From positions 1-51,801 of the forward strand of contig NZ_JACJRE010000051.1 in the NCBI RefSeq assembly GCF_014697075.1: a DNA stretch of 51,801 nt, given 5' to 3'. Positions within the stretch are counted from its first letter, which is position 1. The number at the start of each line of letters is the position of its first letter. Made by a program: the position numbers and the translations under genes. A model generated the notes under the pieces. The model had not been told where the DNA came from. It searched no databases and was given only the letters and a program-made list of their open reading frames with translations. Positions 27,488 to 35,517 of this stretch are shown one piece after another. The stretch is from Tolypothrix sp. FACHB-123. Its GTDB lineage: Bacteria > Cyanobacteriota > Cyanobacteriia > Cyanobacteriales > Nostocaceae.

Positions 27488-28024
27488 ATGGTAGCTCAGC
27501 TAGATACCTCAAGTGTAAATTCGACCATTAATTTATCATCTCCCATCGAAGGGCTAGTACAAGTTTTTACTAGCTCACACCGTAACTTTTTCACAACTGT
27601 TATGGCTCAAGCACTGAGAATTGCCGGACAAGGCACACCAGTGTTAGTAGTACAATTTCTCAAAGGTGGCATTCGCCAAGGGCATGAACGACCGATTCAA
27701 ATGGGGCAAAATTTAGATTGGATTCGTTGCGATTTGCCTCGTTGTATCGATACACCACAGTTAGACGATACCGAAAACGAAGCTTTACAAAAACTGTGGC
27801 AACATACACAAAAGGTAGTATCCGAGGGTAAGTATTCTCTCGTTGTTTTAGATGAGTTAAGTTTAGCGATCAACTTTAATTTAATCCCAGAAGCTGAAGT
27901 TTTAGCATTCTTAGCCAAACGCCCTCCCCATATCGATATCATCCTGACTGGGCCAGATATGCCCAAATCTTTGTTGGATGTAGCCGATCAAATCACCGAA
28001 ATCCGGCGCAGTCATAGCCCGTGA
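27488..28024 (+). CDS. CobO/BtuR-like P-loop-fold protein with degenerate Walker A
   Basis: The 178-residue protein has the overall pattern of cob(I)yrinic acid a,c-diamide adenosyltransferase. GLVQVFT opens the first strand, then ALRIAGQGTPVLVVQFLKGG follows, where true CobO proteins have near-identical sequence. Walker B-like SLVVLDELSLAI and the final IILTGPDMPKSLLDVADQITEI complete the pattern. The nucleotide loop normally reading GDGKGKTT is replaced by SSHRNFFTT, so no Walker A lysine is present. Adenosyl transfer is therefore doubtful. The protein may be a non-catalytic or repurposed relative. It is 55 bp upstream of dcd on the same strand and probably co-transcribed. Confidence 0.75.
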   Translation: MVAQLDTSSVNSTINLSSPIEGLVQVFTSSHRNFFTTVMAQALRIAGQGTPVLVVQFLKGGIRQGHERPIQMGQNLDWIRCDLPRCIDTPQLDDTENEALQKLWQHTQKVVSEGKYSLVVLDELSLAINFNLIPEAEVLAFLAKRPPHIDIILTGPDMPKSLLDVADQITEIRRSHSP

Positions 28025-28079
28025 ACAATGTGTCACTTCACGATATTCTAGTAATTCTGTTTAAATTAGCTGTGGACTT

Positions 28080-28679
28080 GTGATTAAAAACGATATTTGG
28101 ATTACTCAAATGGCCCAAAAGGGTATGATTTCGCCTTTTGAGCCTACTTTAATTAGAAAAGTACAACAAAACGCAGAAACAGACTTCAAACCAGTTATTA
28201 GCTATGGTTTATCTTCTTATGGCTATGATATTCGCCTTTCATCTGCTGAATTCCGCATTTTTCGCCACATTCCTGGAACTGTTATCGATCCCAAAAACTT
28301 TAATCCGCAGAATTTAGAGTCAACACCTCTACATACGGATGTTAATGGTAATTATTTTATCTTACCTGCTCACTCCTATGGTTTGGGCGTAGCTTTAGAG
28401 AAACTAGAGGTTCCCAATAACATTACCGTTATTTGTATTGGTAAATCCACTTACGCTCGCTGTGGAATTATAGCAAATTTAACACCTGCTGAGGCTGCTT
28501 GGCGGGGTCATTTAACTTTGGAATTTTCTAATTCTTCCAGTGCTGACTGTCGCATATATGCCAATGAAGGTGTTGTGCAATTGCTCTTTTTAGAAGGCGA
28601 ACCCTGCGCAATTAGTTACGAAGCTCGTCAAGGTAAATATCAAGATCAATCTGAAAGGGTCACCTTAGCGAAAGTTTAA
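28080..28679 (+). CDS. dcd: dCTP deaminase
   Basis: Deaminates dCTP to dUTP, feeding dUMP for thymidylate synthesis. GTG start at 28080; the N-terminus MIKNDIWI is canonical. The 199 residues include SYGLSSYGYDIRLS (41-54), the substrate-binding GKSTYARCG (121-129) and catalytic Glu138 in NLTPAEAAWRGHLTLEFSNSS. The C-terminal region GVVQLLFLEGEPCAISYE and YQDQ close the active site, as in monofunctional Dcd. The bifunctional dCTP deaminase/dUTPase class cannot be ruled out from sequence alone. The stop codon lies only 19 bp from that of thyX on the opposite strand. Confidence 0.9.
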   Translation: MIKNDIWITQMAQKGMISPFEPTLIRKVQQNAETDFKPVISYGLSSYGYDIRLSSAEFRIFRHIPGTVIDPKNFNPQNLESTPLHTDVNGNYFILPAHSYGLGVALEKLEVPNNITVICIGKSTYARCGIIANLTPAEAAWRGHLTLEFSNSSSADCRIYANEGVVQLLFLEGEPCAISYEARQGKYQDQSERVTLAKV

Positions 28680-28698
28680 GGCTGAAGTTAGCCATGAG

Positions 28699-29505
28699 TT
28701 AGGGTGCTAATCTCGCCTTACCCAGGCGCGATTTTTCATACCATTCTGCGATCGCGGGTACCCAATCGGTAAAATGAGGCCACATCATTTCACATAACTT
28801 TTGAATTTCCAGTTGAGCGTCTTTCTTGTTTCTGAGGTCGCAAAAATGCAAGAAAGACCTTAAATTGAAACTCACAACAAAGTGCTGGCGATAATCAAAA
28901 GGCATTTTACCTCTAGCATGTTCCTCAGACATTCCAGCTTCAAAGTCAGCTTTATATCGTTTCGCTGCTTCTAAACACCACTGTAAATCTGATGCTCTTT
29001 GTTCTGGTGAGTAATAATATTTTTTACCTTGTCTATCAGTGTAATAACCAACAGGGCGCAAGTAGAAAACATCTTCAATATCTTTCTTACCCTCTACTAC
29101 ATCAATAAACTGGTTACCCGTATACCTCAAGGATTGGACATCGAATGATACCGCCACCCTGTGTGTACGCGCCTGTTGCATGACACTGTGGGGAAAGTAG
29201 CCACAGTTAAAAATTATTTGGGGATGCTCTAAAGGCCCATAATGTCCCCTTTCTCCAGCTAAAAGTCGCTTGACAATAATTTCGCCACATTGAGACTCAG
29301 ATGGCCATGAGTCCCGTTCATCATACACGAACCCCTCAGTGTAGTCCTGGTGCATGGCGGCATAAATCACCTGCTGAGGATTGGGTGTTTTGCTAATAAC
29401 CTCTACGCGAAATCGATCCATGAGTATGCAGCCTGTTGGTGAGACATCTCCAAGAGAACGATTCACTATCATATCTCTGCCTTGGACTTGATTCAACTTA
29501 CTCAT
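28699..29505 (-). CDS. thyX: Flavin-dependent thymidylate synthase ThyX
   Basis: Makes dTMP from dUMP using methylene-tetrahydrofolate, FAD and NADPH. The 268-residue frame contains the ThyX fold markers: PLEHPQIIFNCGYFPHSVMQQARTHRVAVSFD region (written in parts: GPLEHPQI, FNCGYFPHSVMQQ, ARTHRVAVSFDVQSLRYTG), then DLRNKKDAQLEIQKLCEMM. The classic RHR-x7-S signature appears here as R-T-H-R with an extra residue before SLRY. The N-terminal 28 residues are not typical; a start at Met29 (29419-29421, MDRFRVEVIS) would give 240 residues and is a good alternative. It is convergent with dcd and divergent from hli. Confidence 0.88.
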   Translation of the reverse strand: MSKLNQVQGRDMIVNRSLGDVSPTGCILMDRFRVEVISKTPNPQQVIYAAMHQDYTEGFVYDERDSWPSESQCGEIIVKRLLAGERGHYGPLEHPQIIFNCGYFPHSVMQQARTHRVAVSFDVQSLRYTGNQFIDVVEGKKDIEDVFYLRPVGYYTDRQGKKYYYSPEQRASDLQWCLEAAKRYKADFEAGMSEEHARGKMPFDYRQHFVVSFNLRSFLHFCDLRNKKDAQLEIQKLCEMMWPHFTDWVPAIAEWYEKSRLGKARLAP

Positions 29506-29531
29506 TTACTTTACAAAACTTAATTGATTGC

Positions 29532-29549
29532 GTTACACTTTGTTACATA
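29532..29549 (+). promoter_or_regulatory. HLR1-type RpaB-binding site upstream of hli
   Basis: Direct repeat GTTACACT-TT-GTTACATA matches the HLR1 consensus [GT]TTACA[TA][TA]NN[GT]TTACA[TA][TA] at 15 of 16 defined positions. It lies 23 bp before the hli ATG (29573) and 26 bp upstream of the thyX start. RpaB acts on high-light genes through such sites; repression in low light is the usual model. Confidence 0.7.
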
Positions 29550-29572
29550 GCAAATCAAAGCGGGAAAATCTT

Positions 29573-29788
29573 ATGCGTACAAATACTTCCATCGTTGATG
29601 ACCAAGGTTTGATGAACAACTTTGCGCTTGAGCCAAAGGTATATGTAGATGAGCAAGGCGATCGCACTGGCTTTACACCCTATGCAGAACTCGTCAATGG
29701 TCGTTTAGCAATGATTGGTTTTGTGTCTCTAATTGTTTTAGAAGTTGTTACAGGACACGGTATTTTTGGTCTTTTGGCAAATCTGTAA
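29573..29788 (+). CDS. High-light-inducible protein (one-helix chlorophyll a/b-binding-like, Hlip)
   Basis: Small thylakoid protein of 71 residues. The ATG at 29573 is preferred to the upstream frame because the HLR1 element would otherwise fall inside the coding region. The single membrane helix carries the chlorophyll-binding signature AELVNGRLAMIGFVSLIVLEVVTGHG (E..NGR core, residues about 40-65). FTPYAE precedes it, as in cyanobacterial Hlips. Such proteins protect photosystem II and chlorophyll synthesis under high light. It is divergent from thyX with an HLR1 site between them. A strong terminator follows at 29838-29872. Confidence 0.9.
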   Translation: MRTNTSIVDDQGLMNNFALEPKVYVDEQGDRTGFTPYAELVNGRLAMIGFVSLIVLEVVTGHGIFGLLANL

Positions 29789-29837
29789 ATAGTAATTTTA
29801 ATTTTTATCCAGCAATTTTCAATAATTTGTGACAAAT

Positions 29838-29872
29838 AAAATCCCTGACTTTGTCAATATGTCAGGGATTTT
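29838..29872 (+). terminator. Strong intrinsic terminator of hli
   Basis: Perfect 12-bp arms AAAATCCCTGAC / GTCAGGGATTTT with an 11-nt loop, ending in a T-run, 49 bp after the hli stop codon. Confidence 0.8.
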
Positions 29873-30330
29873 GTGATGAAATTCACTAAATATTGACCCA
29901 AATCAAATACTATCGAAATTAAATTTGATGTTTTGAAAAATATTCTTATTTGTAGAGTGGAGAATGCCTACATAGGTATATTCCAGAAATCAAATATAAA
30001 TCATAATTTTATGGATATTCAGAAAAATTTACGCAACTGGCATATTATTTTAAGTTCGTAGTGAGTTAGCGCGGTCTTGGGAAACCACAAATTTTCTGGA
30101 ATTTTCCAAAAAACGTTGTATTTTCTTGGAAGTGTTGTATTAGAGAAAAATAATTTTCTTTATAGAATCTATCTCTGTGAATACCGAAATTATTTCAGGA
30201 AATCATAATATATTCAGAAATAATTGCGTATATCTCCTAAATATTATCTAGTCTTTTTTTTGTTAAATTTGAATATCAATCCTGAAGCAACAGCAGATTT
30301 ATCAACTAAATGCTGCTGTATCCATATTGG

Positions 30331-30389
30331 ACTAAAACTTTAGTTTAAAGATGACACAATACCGTGCATCGATAACTAAAATTTTAGTT
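30331..30389 (+). promoter_or_regulatory. Twin palindromic sites upstream of the DUF4114 gene (candidate operators)
   Basis: Site 1 ACTAAAACTTTAGT (30331-30344) and site 2 AACTAAAATTTTAGTT (30374-30389, perfect 16-bp palindrome) share the half-site ACTAAA. Their centres are about 44 bp apart, near four helical turns, and the second ends 60 bp before the start codon. This arrangement fits a dimeric repressor or activator binding cooperatively. No known regulator is assigned. Confidence 0.4.
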
Positions 30390-30449
30390 TAATTTTGCAT
30401 GATTTCAAACCGGAAATTTTTTTGAGAGTAAGACTCAATTTTTTAAACA

Positions 30450-31937
30450 ATGTCTCTTTTAGATCCTGGTGTGTTTAATGTCGGACTTGATGGTCAAGTC
30501 AGTATTGAATTTTTAGCTGATGGTGGTAGTTATCTTGGAGAACTCGGCCTCTTCAGTTTGAAGGGGATGGAAAATTTACAACTTGGTTCGGTGGAATTTG
30601 TTCAAGAATCTGCCCGTCGGATTCTGAGTAATTCTCAAGCTGGTTATCTCGCTATTTCCGACATTCAAGAGGGCGCTAAATTTAGCGGAAATTTAGGGGA
30701 AGGAGAAAAAAATCATGGTGGCTTTTTAGGAGAGAAAAGCTATACCATGATTGCTGGGGAGCAGTTTGCTTTCTTACTATTACCTAATGGGAAAATCCAA
30801 GAATTATTAGATGCTCCTAAGCAAGATAAAACTGCCATATTTTCGATTGCTAATGCTAATACTGACAAATCTGTTCATTTTGCCCAACTCGGACAGGGAA
30901 CAGATAAAGGTGCTACTTTTGGCGTAGAAGATGTACTTGCTCATCAAAATTCTGATTGGGATTACAACGATATCATCTTTCAAATTAAGGGAGCTACGGG
31001 AAAAACATCTCCGTTAGATGCATTAATTAACTCAAAAAAAGAGTGGCGCAATACAGAATTAGGAAAACAACTAATCAATTACGCTCAACAAGTTAGCCAA
31101 TTTATGACTTTGGCTGCTCCGTTTGATAGTGCTTATGCTGTAACTAGTCTTGGGGAAGTACCAGGACTACCTATTCCTTATGTAGGATTAGCTTTTAAAC
31201 CAGACGATCCTAATACTTTGTTAATTGGTTCTACACCCCAAACAGAAGACAGCCAAATTTTTGCGATCGCACTCAAACGGGATGCCAATAATCATATTAT
31301 CGGATTTACGGGTACAGCGACCTTAGTGGCTGCTGCACCTGGGTTAAATGGCGGATTAATTGATGCTGGCTTGGGGTTTGGCCCGGAAAATGTCTTATTC
31401 TATACAACTTGGAACGACAATACAGTAGGGCAAATCAAACCAGGTAGTTCTAGTCCTGACAAGCAAATAGATTTAAATGAACTTGGTTTTGAGGCTTCTG
31501 CTGGGGGTTTGACTTTCGTACCTCAAGGGTTTCCTGGTGCTGGGCGATTAAAAATTACTTCCTACGATACTGGTAATTTTTATGACACAACTGTGTCTGC
31601 TGATGGTATGGGGACTTGGAATATTGCACCTCCCAATAAATCAGTTAATCTCAGTGGCGGCCCTGATGCCTTTGTTTATGTATCTGCTTCCATGCCAGAA
31701 TTTAAGAGCCAGCGCATCTTAATGACAGAGCAAGATGCTGACAAAGTTGCCGTTTACAACATCGATGAAAATGGCGATCCCATTAGCAGCAGCCGCCAAG
31801 ACTTTTTAACTGGAATTGATGGCCCCATTGGCGCAGCAATTGACCCATTAACGGGTGACTTTTTCTTTTCTACCTATTCTTTTGGAGACTTTAATCCACA
31901 TGGATTTAATCAAGTTGTGGTAGTAAAGAATATTTGA
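30450..31937 (+). CDS. DUF4114 domain protein with C-terminal beta-propeller-like region
   Basis: The 495-residue protein has an N-terminal DUF4114-type domain (about 1-185) with IEFLADGGSYLGELGLFSL, EQFAFLLLPNGKI and the acidic, probably calcium-binding signature NSDWDYNDIIFQIKG at about 169-183. The rest (about 215-495) contains propeller-like strands such as IPYVGLAFKPDDPNTLLIGS, AGGLTFVPQGFPGAGRLKI and PIGAAIDPLTGDFFFST. No signal peptide, anchor or PEP-CTERM motif is seen, although DUF4114 proteins are typically extracellular. It resembles the large protein at 9986-12409 in style. Two palindromes upstream suggest dedicated regulation, and a GGGCACAA-type hairpin terminates it. Confidence 0.7.
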   Translation: MSLLDPGVFNVGLDGQVSIEFLADGGSYLGELGLFSLKGMENLQLGSVEFVQESARRILSNSQAGYLAISDIQEGAKFSGNLGEGEKNHGGFLGEKSYTMIAGEQFAFLLLPNGKIQELLDAPKQDKTAIFSIANANTDKSVHFAQLGQGTDKGATFGVEDVLAHQNSDWDYNDIIFQIKGATGKTSPLDALINSKKEWRNTELGKQLINYAQQVSQFMTLAAPFDSAYAVTSLGEVPGLPIPYVGLAFKPDDPNTLLIGSTPQTEDSQIFAIALKRDANNHIIGFTGTATLVAAAPGLNGGLIDAGLGFGPENVLFYTTWNDNTVGQIKPGSSSPDKQIDLNELGFEASAGGLTFVPQGFPGAGRLKITSYDTGNFYDTTVSADGMGTWNIAPPNKSVNLSGGPDAFVYVSASMPEFKSQRILMTEQDADKVAVYNIDENGDPISSSRQDFLTGIDGPIGAAIDPLTGDFFFSTYSFGDFNPHGFNQVVVVKNI

Positions 31938-31974
31938 AAATATAGCCTCTTTACAGTAAATTAAGTAAACAGAT

Positions 31975-31997
31975 AGGGCACAAATTTGTTGTGCCTT
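31975..31997 (+). terminator. Terminator of the DUF4114 gene (GGGCACAA family)
   Basis: Stem GGCACAA / TTGTGCC, extended by a G-T and an A-T pair, with a 5-nt loop. It is followed by TATTTTG and lies 37 bp after the stop codon. Confidence 0.6.
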
Positions 31998-32145
31998 TAT
32001 TTTGTGGTTTTATTTTGTTATACCAATTCAAATAATGTTTGCGATACATCAATTTATGCTATAGGACAAGATAATGCCCCTACAATCTGTCGTATTCTTT
32101 TTTTAAATTGGTATTATCTACTAGAGAAATCTTATTTGGTAAATT

Positions 32146-32733
32146 ATGGCTTTAACTGCTTCGACAATGTTGCCCATAGGCACAATTGCTCCGAATTTTC
32201 ATCTACCAGAAGTAGTATCTGGAGAAGTAATTTCTTTGGCTAATTTTGCTGATAAAAAAGCACTGTTAGTGATGTTTATTTGTCGGCATTGCCCATTTGT
32301 AAAACATATTCAACAACAATTAGCACTGTTAGGAGAAGACTATATTAACAGCGATTTAGGAATAATTGCTATTAGTGCTAATGATGCCGAAAATTATCCA
32401 GATGATGCGCCAGATTCTTTAAAAGCAATGGCGACAGAACAGGGGTTCAAATTTCCCTTGTGCTACGACGAAAGCCAAGAAACAGCAAAGGCTTATACAG
32501 CTGCTTGTACTCCTGATTTTTTTGTATTCGATCGGGAACGTAAACTTGTATATCGCGGACAATTAGATGATAGCAGACCCAGTAATGGTAAACCTGTCAC
32601 AGGTGCGGATTTACGTGCAGCTATTGAGGCGGTGTTAGCGGGTAAATCTGTGTCAGATGAGCAAAAACCTAGCATTGGCTGCAATATTAAATGGAAAGCT
32701 GGGAATGCGCCTAGTTATTTTGGTAGGGGCTAG
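32146..32733 (+). CDS. Thioredoxin-fold peroxiredoxin-like protein (AhpC/TSA-type)
   Basis: The 195-residue redoxin has an APNFHLPEV start, a strand LLVMFICRHCPF with the active-site pair C46-R-H-C49, FVKHIQQQLALLGEDY, and a cis-Pro segment AACTPDFFVFDRERKLVYRG. This is the PRX-like/TlpA-like subgroup often annotated as thioredoxin family protein. It probably acts as a thiol-disulfide oxidoreductase or peroxidase in the cytoplasm. No signal peptide is present. A second Cys pair (C151 region, YTAACTPD, and IGCNIKWK near the end) may form a resolving site. Its stop TAG lies within a TAG-rich repeat. Confidence 0.78.
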   Translation: MALTASTMLPIGTIAPNFHLPEVVSGEVISLANFADKKALLVMFICRHCPFVKHIQQQLALLGEDYINSDLGIIAISANDAENYPDDAPDSLKAMATEQGFKFPLCYDESQETAKAYTAACTPDFFVFDRERKLVYRGQLDDSRPSNGKPVTGADLRAAIEAVLAGKSVSDEQKPSIGCNIKWKAGNAPSYFGRG

Positions 32734-32757
32734 GGATTAGAGGCTAGAAGCTAGGGA
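32724..32757. repeat. TAG-rich repeat overlapping a stop codon
   Basis: Units of the type GGGGCTAGGG / ATTAGAGGCTAGAAGCTAGGG. The first TAG that is in frame (32731-32733) ends the redoxin gene. Confidence 0.5.
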
Positions 32758-32793
32758 AGGAGGACTAATGACTAATGACTACCTACGAAAAAA

Positions 32794-32831
32794 TTCACCC
32801 TCACTATGATTTTTAAGGGCGTGAGGGTGAA
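32794..32831. terminator. Bidirectional hairpin between convergent genes
   Basis: Perfect 11-bp arms TTCACCCTCAC / GTGAGGGTGAA with a 16-nt loop. It lies between the redoxin gene (+) and the hypothetical gene (-), with an A-run on one side. Confidence 0.6.
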
Positions 32832-32844
32832 GGTAAATTTGCGA

Positions 32845-33357
32845 TTAGTGTTTGATTTCCAAATTAAGTATGTAGCGTCCCAATTGGACTTTGTCTGCCC
32901 ATAATTCGTATTCTATCCGCAAATGTTCTGGTAAAGATTGTCCAGTGAGAACCATAGCAGTTGTAAAATTTCGCAGACGGATAGGCTCATTAGGTTGCAA
33001 TGACTCAGTTGGTAACCAGTAACGACTAACTCCATAAACACCCTGTTCCCAGAAGTGACGATAACTCACTTGAGCGTTACCTTGCATGGTCATTATTACC
33101 CGATATGGGGAAATCTCTAACCACAAAATCCTGGGACTGCTGGGTGCATAAGCACTACTCCTTTTTTGGAGAGGCGCATCCTCTGGATTTTGGGAATTTA
33201 CTATTTCGCAGCTAATTAAAGGCGGTGCGGTCAGGAGTAAATGAAAGCGGTCAGTATCTTTTTGATACAATGTTCCGGCAGTTTCCACAACAGACCAAAC
33301 TGGTAGGTCAGTGGAAATTAGTGATAAACAAACAGGCTTGCGGTGATGGGTCAGCAT
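32845..33357 (-). CDS. Conserved hypothetical protein (cyanobacterial)
   Basis: I recognise no named family. The 170-residue soluble protein is beta-rich by eye, with segments such as SPRILWLEISPYRVIMTMQGNAQ (about 95-117, in two strands), SYRHFWEQGVYGVSRYWLP and a C-terminal EYELWADKVQLGRYILNLEIKH. The pattern with a central SYRHFWE resembles chorismate-lyase-like or other small ligand-binding folds, but this is speculation. There is no signal peptide. It is transcribed away from aroA, with a divergent promoter region between them. Confidence 0.6.
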   Translation of the reverse strand: MLTHHRKPVCLSLISTDLPVWSVVETAGTLYQKDTDRFHLLLTAPPLISCEIVNSQNPEDAPLQKRSSAYAPSSPRILWLEISPYRVIMTMQGNAQVSYRHFWEQGVYGVSRYWLPTESLQPNEPIRLRNFTTAMVLTGQSLPEHLRIEYELWADKVQLGRYILNLEIKH

Positions 33358-33726
33358 GGGAGCGATAAGGGCTAAAAGCTATTGAACAACAAAAAATCAA
33401 CACCAGGGTATCTAGCAGTCCAGGGTCAGAAACTAAACAGCAAAACATGCTTAGATATTAACTGAATCTGCTTATTTGGTAAGCCAGATAAATAAATATG
33501 AAAATAGTTAGGGTACGAATTTATCAAGCAAAAACTGCGATTTTTATCCGGAAACTCAATTTAAAAGTAAATTTATTGAATATATTGTAAATAATCTTAA
33601 GATAACCGAATTAAGTATAGCGGATAGTCTAGAGTCCAAAGTCAATAGCCCAAAGTAATTAATATTGACCAATGATTAATAACCACTTTTGGAAGATTTG
33701 ATTAAGTTTCATAGAACAAAAGGCGA
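33358..33726. other. Divergent region upstream of aroA
   Basis: About 370 bp of AT-rich sequence before the structured leader at 33727. It shows no ORF and no clear promoter boxes. Confidence 0.3.
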
Positions 33727-33810
33727 TAGGATACTAAAAAGGAAGTCAACAACTGCGGCATACGCAGTCGCTTATATACTTCCTGTGTGTTCAAAAGCCA
33801 GTGTATCCTA
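33727..33810 (+). promoter_or_regulatory. Nested three-helix leader ending at the aroA start codon
   Basis: Three perfect helices nest in 84 nt: outer TAGGATAC (33727-33734) / GTATCCTA (33803-33810), middle AGGAAGT (33740-33746) / ACTTCCT (33778-33784), inner ACTGCG (33752-33757) / CGCAGT (33763-33768) with loop GCATA. The outer helix abuts the ATG at 33811, where the ribosome binds. It may control translation, or it may be a small palindromic mobile element. Confidence 0.5.
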
Positions 33811-35160
33811 ATGTCGGCTGCTGTAATAACCCAAGAAACGCAAACAGATCTTTCGCAAAAATTAATTATCCAGCGACCTCACTTTGGTTTGTCCTTGCAA
33901 GGTCGGATTCGGATTCCCGGTGATAAGTCTATCTCTCATCGTGCTTTGATGTTGGGGGCTATTGCCCAAGGTGAAACGGAAATTCAAGGTCTGCTTTTAG
34001 GAGAAGATCCGCGCAGCACTGCTAGTTGTTTTCAAGCTATGGGCGCGGAAATTTCGGAACTAAATACAGATTTAGTCAAGGTTAAAGGTATTGGGCTGGG
34101 AAATTTACAAGAACCAATTGACGTATTGAATGCTGGTAATTCTGGCACTACACTGCGTCTGATGTTGGGACTTTTGGCTTCTCATCCAGGGCGCTTTTTT
34201 ACTGTAACAGGCGATCATTCTTTGCGATCGCGTCCCATGTCCCGCGTAGTTAAACCTTTGCAAGAAATGGGCGCGCAAATTTGGGGACGCAAAGGAAATT
34301 CTCTCGCCCCTCTAGCGATTCAAGGACAAGCCCTCAAACCAATTCATTACCATTCCCCCATTGCATCGGCACAGGTGAAGTCTTGTATTTTACTGGCTGG
34401 GCTAGCAACTGAGGGTAAAACTACGGTGACGGAACCAGCCCTTTCCCGCGACCATAGCGAAAGGATGTTACGGGCTTTTGGTGCGGAACTAAGTATAGAT
34501 CCAGACACTAACAGCGTCACAATTACCGGGCCAGCCCAACTTTATGGACAAAAGGTGATAGTTCCTGGTGATATTAGTTCCGCAGCCTTTTGGTTAGTCG
34601 CAGGTGCAATTGTTCCTGGTTCGGAATTGGTGGTAGAAAATGTTGGCGTGAATCCTACTCGCACCGGGATTTTAGAAGCTTTAGCGATGATGGGCGCAGA
34701 TATTCAACTGGAAAATCAGCGAGAAGTCGCAGGGGAACCAGTAGCGGATATTAGAGTGCGTTCCAGTAGTTTAAAAAGCTGTACTATTGCTGGCGATATT
34801 ATACCAAGAATGATTGATGAAATTCCGATTTTGGCAGTAGCAGCCGTCTTTGCCCAAGGAACAACAATTATTCGCGATGCAGAGGAGTTAAGAGTTAAAG
34901 AAAGCGATCGCATTACCGTGATGGCGCAACAACTCAATAAAATGGGTGCTAAGGTTACTGAACTCCCCGATGGAATGGAAATTACAGGCGGTACTGCTTT
35001 AGTCGGGACTGATGTTGATAGCCATACAGATCATCGCATAGCCATGAGTTTAGCGATCGCCGCTTTAGTCACCACCGGGATCACGACAATTCACCGTGCA
35101 GAAGCAGCAGCGATTTCTTACCCTGACTTCTTTAATACCCTGACTGCGATCGTTAATTAA
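33811..35160 (+). CDS. aroA: 3-phosphoshikimate 1-carboxyvinyltransferase (EPSP synthase)
   Basis: Shikimate pathway enzyme joining phosphoenolpyruvate to shikimate-3-phosphate. The ATG at 33811 gives 449 residues and an N-terminus as in related cyanobacteria; the upstream GTG at 33787 is less likely and would lie inside the leader. Motifs: [90 protein letters not shown] and RVKESDRI. Having GDKS, SAQxK, R-x-H-[ST]-E and N-x-TR together is the pattern of class II enzymes. The PEP-site Gly (NSGT) is kept, so glyphosate tolerance by an Ala substitution is not indicated. It is monocistronic. Confidence 0.93.
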   Translation: MSAAVITQETQTDLSQKLIIQRPHFGLSLQGRIRIPGDKSISHRALMLGAIAQGETEIQGLLLGEDPRSTASCFQAMGAEISELNTDLVKVKGIGLGNLQEPIDVLNAGNSGTTLRLMLGLLASHPGRFFTVTGDHSLRSRPMSRVVKPLQEMGAQIWGRKGNSLAPLAIQGQALKPIHYHSPIASAQVKSCILLAGLATEGKTTVTEPALSRDHSERMLRAFGAELSIDPDTNSVTITGPAQLYGQKVIVPGDISSAAFWLVAGAIVPGSELVVENVGVNPTRTGILEALAMMGADIQLENQREVAGEPVADIRVRSSSLKSCTIAGDIIPRMIDEIPILAVAAVFAQGTTIIRDAEELRVKESDRITVMAQQLNKMGAKVTELPDGMEITGGTALVGTDVDSHTDHRIAMSLAIAALVTTGITTIHRAEAAAISYPDFFNTLTAIVN

Positions 35161-35517
35161 TATAGTCAATAGTCATTAGTTATTAGACTATTGACTATTG
35201 ACTAGTCACTAATTTTTTCATAAGTTCTATTTAATTATTTTTCTCTGTCCATAGATATTTTGTATAACCTGAATAGAAAATTAAGCAATATTAGGCTGGG
35301 ATCGTCTATAAATAGACTGCTATTTTTAACAAAAAATAACAATCATTGACTTAATCTAGGATTTGTCATAAGTTAAATATTTCGTTGATATCTGCATACT
35401 TGATATAAATAATTTTTTCATTATTCATTTGCATGATGTTGGCTACAATCAATCTAAATCCACAACAAGTTAAAATACTTGCGTAAATTCAAGATTTAGC
35501 ATTGGAGAAAATACATT
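35161..35517. other. Intergenic region after aroA
   Basis: About 357 bp. It contains the hairpin at 35164-35196 and degenerate TAGTCAATAGTCATTAG-like units to about 35210. The remainder is AT-rich upstream of the BON gene. GGAGA at 35504-35508 is its likely ribosome binding site. Confidence 0.4.
35164..35196 (+). terminator. Hairpin directly after aroA
   Basis: Perfect 11-bp arms AGTCAATAGTC / GACTATTGACT with an 11-nt loop, starting 4 bp after the stop codon. The arms consist of heptamer repeat units, and a T-run follows at about 35213. Confidence 0.5.

Larger units (their letters stand above)
29789..30449. other. Large intergenic region between hli and the DUF4114 gene
   Basis: About 660 bp. 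It holds the hli terminator (29838-29872), the twin palindromes (30331-30389), and a small hairpin TTGAG/CTCAA with T-rich flanks at about 30422-30441 just before the next start. The centre (29900-30300) is AT-rich and shows no ORF. Confidence 0.4.

Noticed and set aside
31986-32243. 85-codon frame overlapping the redoxin gene start
   Set aside because: It overlaps a well-supported gene in another frame and begins in a terminator hairpin.
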